This document shows positions 1 to 6,298 of a stretch of DNA of 9,679 nt, in pieces. Position 1 is the first letter of the stretch; the number at the start of each line of letters is the position of its first letter. Location: assembly GCA_009779595.1 (NCBI GenBank), contig WRDZ01000016.1, positions 1 to 9,679 on the forward strand, written 5' to 3'. Position numbers and translations under genes: made by a program. This stretch comes from Alphaproteobacteria bacterium (GTDB taxonomy: Bacteria; Pseudomonadota; Alphaproteobacteria; WRDZ01). Below the pieces are notes generated by a model. That model did no database searches and was not told the origin of the DNA. It saw only the letters and a list, made by a program, of their open reading frames with translations.

Positions 1-36
1 AACAACAAGGAATACGCGGTGCTTGAGATAAGATAA
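1..36 (+). CDS. 3' end of an unidentified upstream gene (partial)
   Basis: Reading from base 1 gives eleven codons, NNKEYAVLEIR, followed by TAA at 34-36. The other two forward frames hit stops by base 30 or earlier. A strong terminator-like hairpin begins 28 bases later, which supports this being a real gene end. The fragment is too short to identify the protein; the residues do not resemble the ends of FlgH, FlgG or FlgA as I know them. The hairpin and the separate promoter ahead of flgI suggest it belongs to a different transcription unit. Confidence 0.5.
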   Translation, partial: NNKEYAVLEIR

Positions 37-63
37 CCGCCGCGCACACGGAAGCTTGAATGG

Positions 64-113
64 CAAAACGCCATTGCTCCTTCCCCTAAGCCCCCTCCCG
101 CAATGGCGTTTTG
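64..113 (+). terminator. Rho-independent terminator, possibly bidirectional
   Basis: The arms CAAAACGCCATTGC (64-77) and GCAATGGCGTTTTG (100-113) are perfect reverse complements, a 14-bp stem around a 22-base pyrimidine-rich loop. AAAA near the foot of the left arm and TTTT near the foot of the right arm mean either strand would give a hairpin ending in a U tract; further T runs follow at 121-125 and 130-134. It lies 27 bases after the stop at 34-36, as expected for termination of the upstream gene. The loop is larger than in typical intrinsic terminators. Confidence 0.75.
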
Positions 114-223
114 TAATGCGTTTTTGCGATTTTTCTTGCGGGCAAAAAACAGATTCTTTCGCGCGGCGATGAAAAGGCAATAATCTATCAAGCGACGCAG
201 CCAACCCCCCTTAAACTCGCAAC

Positions 224-239
224 TGGCACCGTTCTTGCA
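224..239 (+). promoter_or_regulatory. Sigma-54 (RpoN) -24/-12 promoter for the flgI operon
   Basis: TGGCACC (224-230), GTTC, then TTGCA (235-239) matches the RpoN consensus TGGCACR-N4-TTGCW at every position except R. The GG and GC dinucleotides have exactly the required 10-base spacing. With the GC at -13/-12, transcription would start near base 250, giving a leader of about 19 nt before the flgI ATG with the ribosome site TAAGGA at 257-262. RpoN control of hook, ring and HAP genes is well established in flagellated Alphaproteobacteria such as Caulobacter, where FlbD is the activator. No convincing activator dyad was recognised upstream. Confidence 0.85.
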
Positions 240-268
240 TGACTAATCCTAAAACATAAGGATTCGCT

Positions 269-1372
269 ATGCTAAGACGGTTTCTGCTGACATTTCTTTT
301 CGTTGCCCTGGCCTGCCCGGCCCTAGCGGCTTCCCGCATAAAGGACATCGTGAACGTGCAGGGCGTGCGCGAAAACACTCTGGTCGGATACGGGCTTGTC
401 GTGGGCCTGCGGGGCACTGGCGACTCGGTGACCTCCATCGCCTTCACCGAGCAGTCCCTTATAGCCATGCTGGAACGCCTTGGCATAAACACCCGCGACG
501 GCAACATAATGTCCAAGAACGTGGCCGCGGTCATGGTTACCGCCTCGCTGCCCCCGTTCGCCAGGGCCGGCAGCAAAATCGACGTCATGGTCGGGGCCCT
601 TGGCGACTCCACGTCCTTAAGCGGCGGCACGCTTATCGCCACCACCCTTATGGGAGCCGACAGCGAAGTCTATGCCATAGCCCAGGGGCCGATAATCATC
701 GGCGGGTTCGAAGCCCGGGGCCAGAACCAGTCGGTCACCCGCGCGGTCCCCACGTCCGGGCGCATAGCCTCGGGCGGGATTATCGAGCGCGAAATCCCGT
801 TCGTCATGAACGATGTTTCCAGCCTTAACCTGTCGCTTAGGAACCCCGACCTTACCACCGCCAAGCGCGTGACCGCGGCGATAAACAGCTATCTTGGCAC
901 CACTGCCGCGAAAACCATGGACCACGGCACGGTCCAGGTGACGACCCCGTACGGGTTCGCGGGCGGCATAGTCGGCCTGCTTGCCCAGGTTGAAAACCTG
1001 ATAGTGCGCCCCGACGTCGCGGCCAAGGTCGTGATAGATGAAAAGTCCGGGGTCGTGGTCATCGGCGAAAAGGTGCGCATATCCACCGTGGCCATCGCCC
1101 AGGGCAACCTGACCATACGTATTACGGAAACCCCGATGGTGTCGCAGCCGGCTCCGTTCTCGCAGACCGGGGAAACGGTGGTCGTCACGGACACCAGCGT
1201 GGAAGTCGACACCGGCGCGGAAAACCAGCTGCATACCCTGGCGCAGGGAGTGTCCATACACGAACTGGTCAGCGGCCTGAACGCTTTGGGCGTCGGGCCC
1301 CGCGACATAATCAGCATACTGCAGGCCATAAAGGCGTCCGGGGCCCTGCAGGCGGAAATAGAGGTGATATGA
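269..1372 (+). CDS. flgI: Flagellar P-ring protein FlgI
   Basis: FlgI is secreted by Sec to the periplasm and polymerises around the distal rod as the P-ring, part of the bushing that lets the rod turn in the cell wall. The 367-residue product is of normal family length. Residues 1-20 form a signal peptide (MLRR, hydrophobic core, A-L-A at 18-20). The mature start SRIKDIVNVQGVRENTLVGY and the following GLVVGLRGTGDS are signature FlgI sequence, and the C-terminus (LGVGPRDIISILQAIKASG, then ending AEIEVI) is also canonical. TAAGGA at 257-262 sits 6 bases before the ATG. It is the first gene after the sigma-54 promoter, and its stop overlaps the next start (ATGA, 1369-1372), so translation is probably coupled. 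By hand count 19 of 32 Ile codons are ATA. Confidence 0.97.
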   Translation: MLRRFLLTFLFVALACPALAASRIKDIVNVQGVRENTLVGYGLVVGLRGTGDSVTSIAFTEQSLIAMLERLGINTRDGNIMSKNVAAVMVTASLPPFARAGSKIDVMVGALGDSTSLSGGTLIATTLMGADSEVYAIAQGPIIIGGFEARGQNQSVTRAVPTSGRIASGGIIEREIPFVMNDVSSLNLSLRNPDLTTAKRVTAAINSYLGTTAAKTMDHGTVQVTTPYGFAGGIVGLLAQVENLIVRPDVAAKVVIDEKSGVVVIGEKVRISTVAIAQGNLTIRITETPMVSQPAPFSQTGETVVVTDTSVEVDTGAENQLHTLAQGVSIHELVSGLNALGVGPRDIISILQAIKASGALQAEIEVI

Positions 1373-1698
1373 TGGACATAAGCCCCGTTGGCAGCGTAAA
1401 CATAAGCCACCTGCGCGCGATACCGGACATGGGGCGCGCCAAAGAAAAGGACATGGAACAGGCGCGCCGCGCGGCCCAGGAGTTCGAGGCGTTCTTCCTA
1501 AGCCAGATGTTCAACCACATGTTTTCAGGTATAGGCGAAGACGTCCCGCCCCAGTTCGGCGGCGGGCATGCCGAAAGGCTGTGGCGGCCGCTGCTTATCG
1601 AAGAGTACGCCAAGCACACGGCGGCGGCGGGCGGCATCGGGATAGCCGACAAGATTATCGACGTGATTATTAGAGCGAAGGGGATGGAAAATGAATGA
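1369..1698 (+). CDS. flgJ: FlgJ-type rod-binding protein (CheL-like), no muramidase domain
   Basis: The 109-residue protein is only the rod-binding half of FlgJ. The family hallmark is at residues 34-52 (AAQEFEAFFLSQMFNHMFS), followed by W72 and a second helix with KHTAAAGGIGIADKI (82-96). The FlgJ of Salmonella has a C-terminal peptidoglycan hydrolase; here the gene stops before it, as is usual in Alphaproteobacteria, where the small protein is often annotated as CheL or FlgJ N-terminal. It is thought to help rod assembly in the periplasm, with wall cutting done by a separate enzyme. The start is ATGATG at 1369; the second ATG (1372) is better spaced from GAGGTG (1361-1366). The end overlaps the next gene by 8 bp. 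Confidence 0.88.
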   Translation: MMDISPVGSVNISHLRAIPDMGRAKEKDMEQARRAAQEFEAFFLSQMFNHMFSGIGEDVPPQFGGGHAERLWRPLLIEEYAKHTAAAGGIGIADKIIDVIIRAKGMENE

Positions 1699-2128
1699 CG
1701 TGAAAAACGAGCTGGCTGCCATGCTTGACGTGATGAAGCAGCTGTGCCAGATACTCGAGCGCGAGAACTCGGCGCTGCAGCAGCACAAGGTGGCGCAGCT
1801 GAAGGAAACCATGGCCGACAAGATACGGCTTTCCGACGTTTACGCAAAGCAGTTCAAGACATTGACCTCGGACCGCGCGGCGTTCAAGGCCGTGGCCATG
1901 GAGGAGAAGAACGCGCTTATCGGCTCGGCCAGCCACTTGAACAGCCTTATGGACGACAACGCCCGGCTGATAAAGGCGAACATGGCCGCAAGCAAGAAGC
2001 TGCTGGACGCCATCATCGCCGAGGCCAAGAAGGCGCAGGCGCAGGCCGAGGGAGGGGACGCCGTGTACGCGCGGCCCCGCGGCAAAAAGGGCGACAACGT
2101 GTCGCTTAGTTTCAACCAGGTTTTGTAA
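1691..2128 (+). CDS. flgN: FlgN-like flagellar export chaperone
   Basis: A 145-residue, almost entirely helical and highly charged protein with no signal peptide or membrane segment, so cytoplasmic. The N-terminal part (LAAMLDVMKQLCQILERENS, residues 8-27, then LQQHKVAQL) matches the FlgN pattern of a long helix with a 'L..E...L...D...L' rhythm. The tail (VYARPRGKKGDNVSLSFNQVL) is a flexible end typical of alphaproteobacterial members. FlgN binds the C-terminal helices of FlgK and FlgL and delivers them to the export gate; the immediately following genes are flgK and flgL, which supports the call more than sequence similarity does. Ribosome site AAGGGGAT (1678-1685) lies inside the end of flgJ, 8-bp overlap. 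A generic coiled-coil protein is the alternative. Confidence 0.72.
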   Translation: MNDVKNELAAMLDVMKQLCQILERENSALQQHKVAQLKETMADKIRLSDVYAKQFKTLTSDRAAFKAVAMEEKNALIGSASHLNSLMDDNARLIKANMAASKKLLDAIIAEAKKAQAQAEGGDAVYARPRGKKGDNVSLSFNQVL

Positions 2129-2140
2129 AGGCGGGAAAAT

Positions 2141-4348
2141 ATGGTATTCAACGTAGCCATGCAGTCGGCCGTAAGCGGGTTGCAAAACGCGCAAAGGGCA
2201 ATCGACACGATTTCGAACAACATCGTGAACGCCGGGACCCCGGGCTATACCCGCAAGATGCACAACCAGCAGGCAAGGACCGTGGCGGGCGTCGGGCAAG
2301 GGGTCATGTCGCTGCTTTCCACCCGGCAGGTCGACGAAAGCCTTCTAAGGCAGATACGCCTGGCCGGCGGGGTCCAGCAGGCAATATCCACCAGGGTGTC
2401 GTTCCTGGAAAGGATACAGGACCTGTTCGGCTCGCCCGACACGGGCACGAACATCGGCGCAAGCGTGACGAACCTGGGCAGCTCGTTTTCGCAGCTGGCC
2501 CTTGACCCAAGCTCGTCGCTGCTGAAGTCCATGGCGGTTGACAGCCTGAACAACACCACGACGCAGATAAACCGGCTCAGCCTGCAAATCCAGTCGCTGC
2601 GCCAGCAGGCGGACGTGACCATAACCACCTTGACCAGCCAGATAAACGGCCTGCTTGAGCTTATAAACAAGCTGAACATCGACATCGCGCGCCTGGACAA
2701 CACAAAGACGCAGTCAAGCGCCGACCTGTGGGACAAGCGCGACCAGGCGATGAAAGAGCTGTCGCTGCTGATGGACTACCAGACGTTCACGCGCAACACC
2801 GGCGAGGTCGTCATCATGACCAACGGCGGCGTGACCCTGGTTGACACCACCGCCAACACGGTGTCGCACGCCTCGGGCGGCAGCCTAAGCCCGTGGCTGG
2901 ACCATGCCAGCGGAGCCATCGGCCCCATCACGGTCGCCGGCGTTGACATAACCCGCGACATCAAAAGCGGGCAGATAGCCGGGTTGATAGAGATGCGCGA
3001 CACCAGGCTGCCGGACCTGCAAAGCCAGCTGGACAACCTGGCCGCCGTGATGAAAGAGCAGATGAACATCGTCAGCAACCGCGGCACAAGCTTCCCCACC
3101 ATGGCCTCGACCCTTACGGGCTCGCGCAGGTTCCTGGACTGGGCCAGCACCGGGCCCAGCGACCCCATACAGAGGATACAGATTGCCGACGGCGACGTGA
3201 AGATAGCCATCTTCGACCGGACAGGCGAACTTGTGGCCAGCACCTCGCTGGTCGGCGATTTGGGGTGGAGCGGCGGTGCCATATACAACGCCGCCGACCC
3301 CACCGACCCCACGCTGGCCAGCGCCCTGCAGGACTGGCTGCGCAACACCGTGGGGCTTAACCAGGCCAGGGTGATGATAAACAGCCAGGGCAACTTCGTC
3401 GTGGACCTTGGCACAAGCGAGTACGGCATATCCTTCCGCGACGAGGTGTCGTCCCTGCCCGGCAGCGCCGCTCAGGACGTGACCATAACCTTCGACGCCG
3501 ACGGCACCGGCACTTACGGCCAGACCATACGGGGGTTCAGCTATTTCTTCGGTCTTAACGACATAGTGACCTCCATGGACCAAAGCTTCATCTGGGACAG
3601 CCAGCTGCTTTCGTTCGGGTTCCGCCCCAATATCACGGCTCCGGCCACGCTGAACTTCTCGGACTCGCGCAACGGGCTGGGCTTCGCGTCCATAACCATA
3701 TACCCCAACGAGAACCTTTCGCAGATAGTCCAAAGGATAAACTCGGACCCCACGCTGAACAACCTTGTGCGCGCCGACCTTATACCCGAAGGGTCTGGCT
3801 ATCGGCTGCGCATACGCAACCTTGAAGGCAACTCCATGCAGATAACCGAGGTGGGCAATGCCGGGCTGCTGGGCCGCCTTGGCATGCAGGTGTCCAACAG
3901 CGGCATCGGCATGACCGTCGCCACAAGCCCGATATTGCTTAACGACAATACGCGCCTGCCCGGCGGGGCCCTGCAGTTCGACGTGAACACCGGCAAATAT
4001 TTCCTAAGCGCCGGCGACAACAGCATAGCCCTGCAGCTTGAGCGCCTGTTCTCCGAACCGGTCGATTTCGACAGGGCCGGAACCACGCCGCTTGGCCGCA
4101 TGACCCTGGCCGCGTATGCCGGCAACATAGTGGGGCGCGTCGCCACGGACATCTTCACGATGAAGCGCGAGCTGCAATACCAGAACTCGTACCTTTCGTC
4201 GCTTGAATACAGGTCCGCCGAAATCAGCGGCGTTGACATAGACGCCGAGTTCGCGATGCTGATAGTTTTCGAGCGTTCGTACCAGGCGGCCAGCAAGATA
4301 ATAGCGACAGTGCAGGCGATGATGGACGCCCTGCTTAGTATAGTATAA
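2141..4348 (+). CDS. flgK: Flagellar hook-associated protein 1 FlgK
   Basis: FlgK is exported through the flagellar type III system and forms the first ring of the hook-filament junction. The N-terminal helix shows the rod/hook-family signature: SAVSGLQNAQRAIDTISNNI (residues 9-28) followed by NAGTPGYTR (30-38). The C-terminus (SAEISGVDIDAEFAMLIVFE at 692-711, then YQAASKIIATVQ) is the matching terminal helix. The middle (about 340-640) is beta-rich and includes GFSYFFGLNDI (465-475), a stretch also found in alphaproteobacterial FlgK. At 735 residues it is longer than the enterobacterial protein (about 550), as is common in this class. It starts 12 bases after flgN with only a moderate ribosome site (GCGGGA, 2131-2136). 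An in-frame ATG at 2159 would cut into the conserved helix, so 2141 is preferred. Confidence 0.95.
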   Translation: MVFNVAMQSAVSGLQNAQRAIDTISNNIVNAGTPGYTRKMHNQQARTVAGVGQGVMSLLSTRQVDESLLRQIRLAGGVQQAISTRVSFLERIQDLFGSPDTGTNIGASVTNLGSSFSQLALDPSSSLLKSMAVDSLNNTTTQINRLSLQIQSLRQQADVTITTLTSQINGLLELINKLNIDIARLDNTKTQSSADLWDKRDQAMKELSLLMDYQTFTRNTGEVVIMTNGGVTLVDTTANTVSHASGGSLSPWLDHASGAIGPITVAGVDITRDIKSGQIAGLIEMRDTRLPDLQSQLDNLAAVMKEQMNIVSNRGTSFPTMASTLTGSRRFLDWASTGPSDPIQRIQIADGDVKIAIFDRTGELVASTSLVGDLGWSGGAIYNAADPTDPTLASALQDWLRNTVGLNQARVMINSQGNFVVDLGTSEYGISFRDEVSSLPGSAAQDVTITFDADGTGTYGQTIRGFSYFFGLNDIVTSMDQSFIWDSQLLSFGFRPNITAPATLNFSDSRNGLGFASITIYPNENLSQIVQRINSDPTLNNLVRADLIPEGSGYRLRIRNLEGNSMQITEVGNAGLLGRLGMQVSNSGIGMTVATSPILLNDNTRLPGGALQFDVNTGKYFLSAGDNSIALQLERLFSEPVDFDRAGTTPLGRMTLAAYAGNIVGRVATDIFTMKRELQYQNSYLSSLEYRSAEISGVDIDAEFAMLIVFERSYQAASKIIATVQAMMDALLSIV

Positions 4349-4366
4349 TTCGACAGGAGGATTGAA

Positions 4367-6286
4367 ATGGCAGTGATAAACAACAACGTCCCGTCGTGGG
4401 CTTCATATAATGTGTTCGTAGAGCGCATGAGGATAAACCAAAAGGCGGTGAACAACGCCCAATGGCAGTCCGTGACCGGGCTGCGCACCTCGACGTTCGA
4501 CGGGCTGGGCACCATGTCGCTGCGGCTGATAAACCTGACAAGCACGCAGGCGCGCAACAGCCAGTTCATCGACAACAACACCCAGACCAAGATAAGGCTT
4601 GAGGTGCAGTTCAACGCCGTTTCCGCCCTGCAGAAGCAGGCTCTTGAGCTTAGGCAGACCGTGCGGGAATTCGCCAGCCGCGACCTTAGCAAGCTGAACC
4701 CGGACTATTCCAAGGACCCGCCCGTGTTCATGAGCAGCGAGGCCCGCGACGAGATGAACCGCCTGCAGCAGATGGCCTTCAACCTGCTCAAGCAGGCCGA
4801 AACCTTCCTTAACCAGCAGTTCAACAACCAGTACGTGTTCTCGGGCGGGAGGGTGCAGACCGCCCCGGTGGTCATACCGGGCAACTCTCTGGCCGAGTTC
4901 CAAAGGCTTTTCGACGGCAACTTTGTCACGTTCCCGACCTCGCGCACCGCGAACCTGAACTCGTTCAGCTTCAACCATCTGGATATGGGCGGCCTGACGC
5001 TTGAGCAGAACATCACCACCATAGTCGGCGGCCCGGCGACCACCGGCGACGTGACCTTCGACACACAGGTCAACATAATCCGTTCAAGCATACCCGGCGC
5101 GTTCTCGGACCTTGAAGAGGGCGTGCAGATAACCGTGACCGGCACGAACGGCAACGACGGTATCTATATCGTGCGCCAGATAACCGCGGACGGGCAGGAC
5201 ATGGCGCTGGACCTGCTTATGCCCCTGCCCCAGGAAGGGCCCGGCGTTGACGAGGTCGTGGTCGACGGGCTTGGCCTTACCATAACCCAGAACCCGCAGA
5301 CCGGCACCATAACCGCCGGCAACATCGGCGGGTTCATCGACAACCAGCTAAACGGGAGCCCGTCCACCACCGGCACCATATTCGTCGACCAGGCCAAGAA
5401 CCAGCTGTCCGCGTCCATAAACGGGGCTTTCACCGCGGTCAAGGCCGGCTCGACCATCGTGCTTTCGGGCATGGCCGACCCTGCCAACAACGGCGTCAAA
5501 TACGTCAGGTACGTGTCCGAAGACGGCAAGACCATACAGTTCGAGGACTCGACACCCATCGTGGACGAACCACCCATTGCCGGCGGGACCGGCTTTGGCG
5601 CGGGCATAACCTTCCCCATAGGCGCGACCATAAACCTGCAGAACATAGACCCGGACTTTAACGGCCGCTATACGGTCATCGGGATAAGCGACGACGGCAC
5701 TTCGCTGATAGTTCGCGCCACCGGCTTCCCGCCCCCCGGCTCGCCGGTGACTTTCCCGCCGACCCTGGGCCAGAGGATTTCCGGCGAAACATACTACCGT
5801 GGCGACCAGCTGCAGTTCAGCCAGAACATCAGCGACCACGCCTCAATCGACATGGGGCTGTCGGCCGATTACGCCGCGTTCGAAAAGCTTATCAGGGCGT
5901 GCGCAATGCTGGCCCAGGGCAACCTGGTGGACGAGCGCGACCCCCGCGACAACCCGCATGTGGACCCCAGCCGCGTGGTCGACCGCGTCAACGAAGCCCT
6001 GGACCTTATCATCGATTCGCTGACCCACCAGTTCGGCAATTTCACCGAAGAAAGGGGCGACCTGAACAACGTGCTTTACAGCCTGACCATGAACATCACA
6101 AGGATAACCCAGACCATCGACCAGCAAAGGCTGTACAACAACTTCGTGCTGAACAACATCGACGACATACTGCGCGTCGACCCTATAGAATCCGCGCTGA
6201 ACCTGCAGTTCGCGCTGGTGCAGCTTGAGGTTTCGCACGCGGTGCTGGCGCGCGTTGGAAGGCTTTCCCTGTTGAACTATCTGTAA
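4367..6286 (+). CDS. flgL: Flagellar hook-associated protein 3 FlgL, enlarged
   Basis: FlgL forms the second junction ring, between FlgK and flagellin. The conserved flagellin-type ends are intact: NNAQWQSVTGLRTSTFDG (29-46), FLNQQFNNQYVFSG (147-160), and a C-terminal helix ending FALVQLEVSHAVLARVGRLS (615-634) plus LLNYL. At 639 residues it is about twice the usual 300-350. The extra length is a beta-rich centre (about 225-470) with three similar modules at 245-282, 354-394 and 416-451, each of the form G-x-x-I-x-(V/L) ... NG-x-Y-x-V-x-x-(I/V)-S/T-x-DG followed by a beta strand. It has the best ribosome site of the flagellar genes, AGGAGG at 4355-4360, 6 bases before the ATG and 18 bp after flgK. 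Confidence 0.93.
   Translation: MAVINNNVPSWASYNVFVERMRINQKAVNNAQWQSVTGLRTSTFDGLGTMSLRLINLTSTQARNSQFIDNNTQTKIRLEVQFNAVSALQKQALELRQTVREFASRDLSKLNPDYSKDPPVFMSSEARDEMNRLQQMAFNLLKQAETFLNQQFNNQYVFSGGRVQTAPVVIPGNSLAEFQRLFDGNFVTFPTSRTANLNSFSFNHLDMGGLTLEQNITTIVGGPATTGDVTFDTQVNIIRSSIPGAFSDLEEGVQITVTGTNGNDGIYIVRQITADGQDMALDLLMPLPQEGPGVDEVVVDGLGLTITQNPQTGTITAGNIGGFIDNQLNGSPSTTGTIFVDQAKNQLSASINGAFTAVKAGSTIVLSGMADPANNGVKYVRYVSEDGKTIQFEDSTPIVDEPPIAGGTGFGAGITFPIGATINLQNIDPDFNGRYTVIGISDDGTSLIVRATGFPPPGSPVTFPPTLGQRISGETYYRGDQLQFSQNISDHASIDMGLSADYAAFEKLIRACAMLAQGNLVDERDPRDNPHVDPSRVVDRVNEALDLIIDSLTHQFGNFTEERGDLNNVLYSLTMNITRITQTIDQQRLYNNFVLNNIDDILRVDPIESALNLQFALVQLEVSHAVLARVGRLSLLNYL
5099..5719 (+). repeat. Three degenerate protein-level modules inside FlgL
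   Basis: FlgL residues 245-282 (GVQITVTGTNGNDGIYIVRQ then ITADGQ), 354-394 (GSTIVLSGMADPANNGVKYV then VSEDGK) and 416-451 (GATINLQNIDPDFNGRYTVI then ISDDGT) align by eye. All have a glycine, an alternating hydrophobic strand, an NG or NDG turn, a Tyr-Val strand, an acidic-Gly turn and a last strand. The repeat is visible only in the protein; the DNA is diverged, so duplication is old or the modules were acquired separately. Such modules probably sit on the outer face of the junction ring, because the helical termini form the core in known FlgL structures. Confidence 0.55.
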
Positions 6287-6291
6287 AGGAG
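6286..6291 (+). promoter_or_regulatory. Shine-Dalgarno site that places the pseudokinase start at ATC
   Basis: AAGGAG immediately follows the flgL stop (TAA 6284-6286). Seven bases later, at 6299, stands an ATC codon in frame with the long reading frame downstream. No ATG, GTG or TTG lies within initiation distance. The next conventional in-frame start is GTG at 6398, which has no well-spaced ribosome site. Confidence 0.7.
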
Positions 6292-6298
6292 AAAAGCC

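Noticed and set aside
211..225. A CtrA box upstream of flgI.
   Set aside because: Only one TTAA half site (211-214) is present; the position seven bases on reads ACTG.
311..319. Cys16 in the FlgI leader as a lipobox, suggesting a lipoprotein.
   Set aside because: The -3 residue is Ala rather than Leu and Pro follows the Cys, while A-L-A at 18-20 gives a normal signal-peptidase I site. FlgI is a soluble P-ring protein.
4344..4349. A perfect TATAAT between flgK and flgL, a possible internal promoter for flgL.
   Set aside because: It is formed by the last flgK codons and stop, and nothing resembling TTGACA lies 15-19 bases upstream. The short gap fits operon read-through.
6284..6298. Stop-codon read-through joining flgL to the in-frame pseudokinase gene.
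   Set aside because: The two genes share a frame, but the strong AAGGAG overlapping the stop indicates separate initiation, and a FlgL ending in LSLLNYL is the normal C-terminus, which must be free to pack in the junction.
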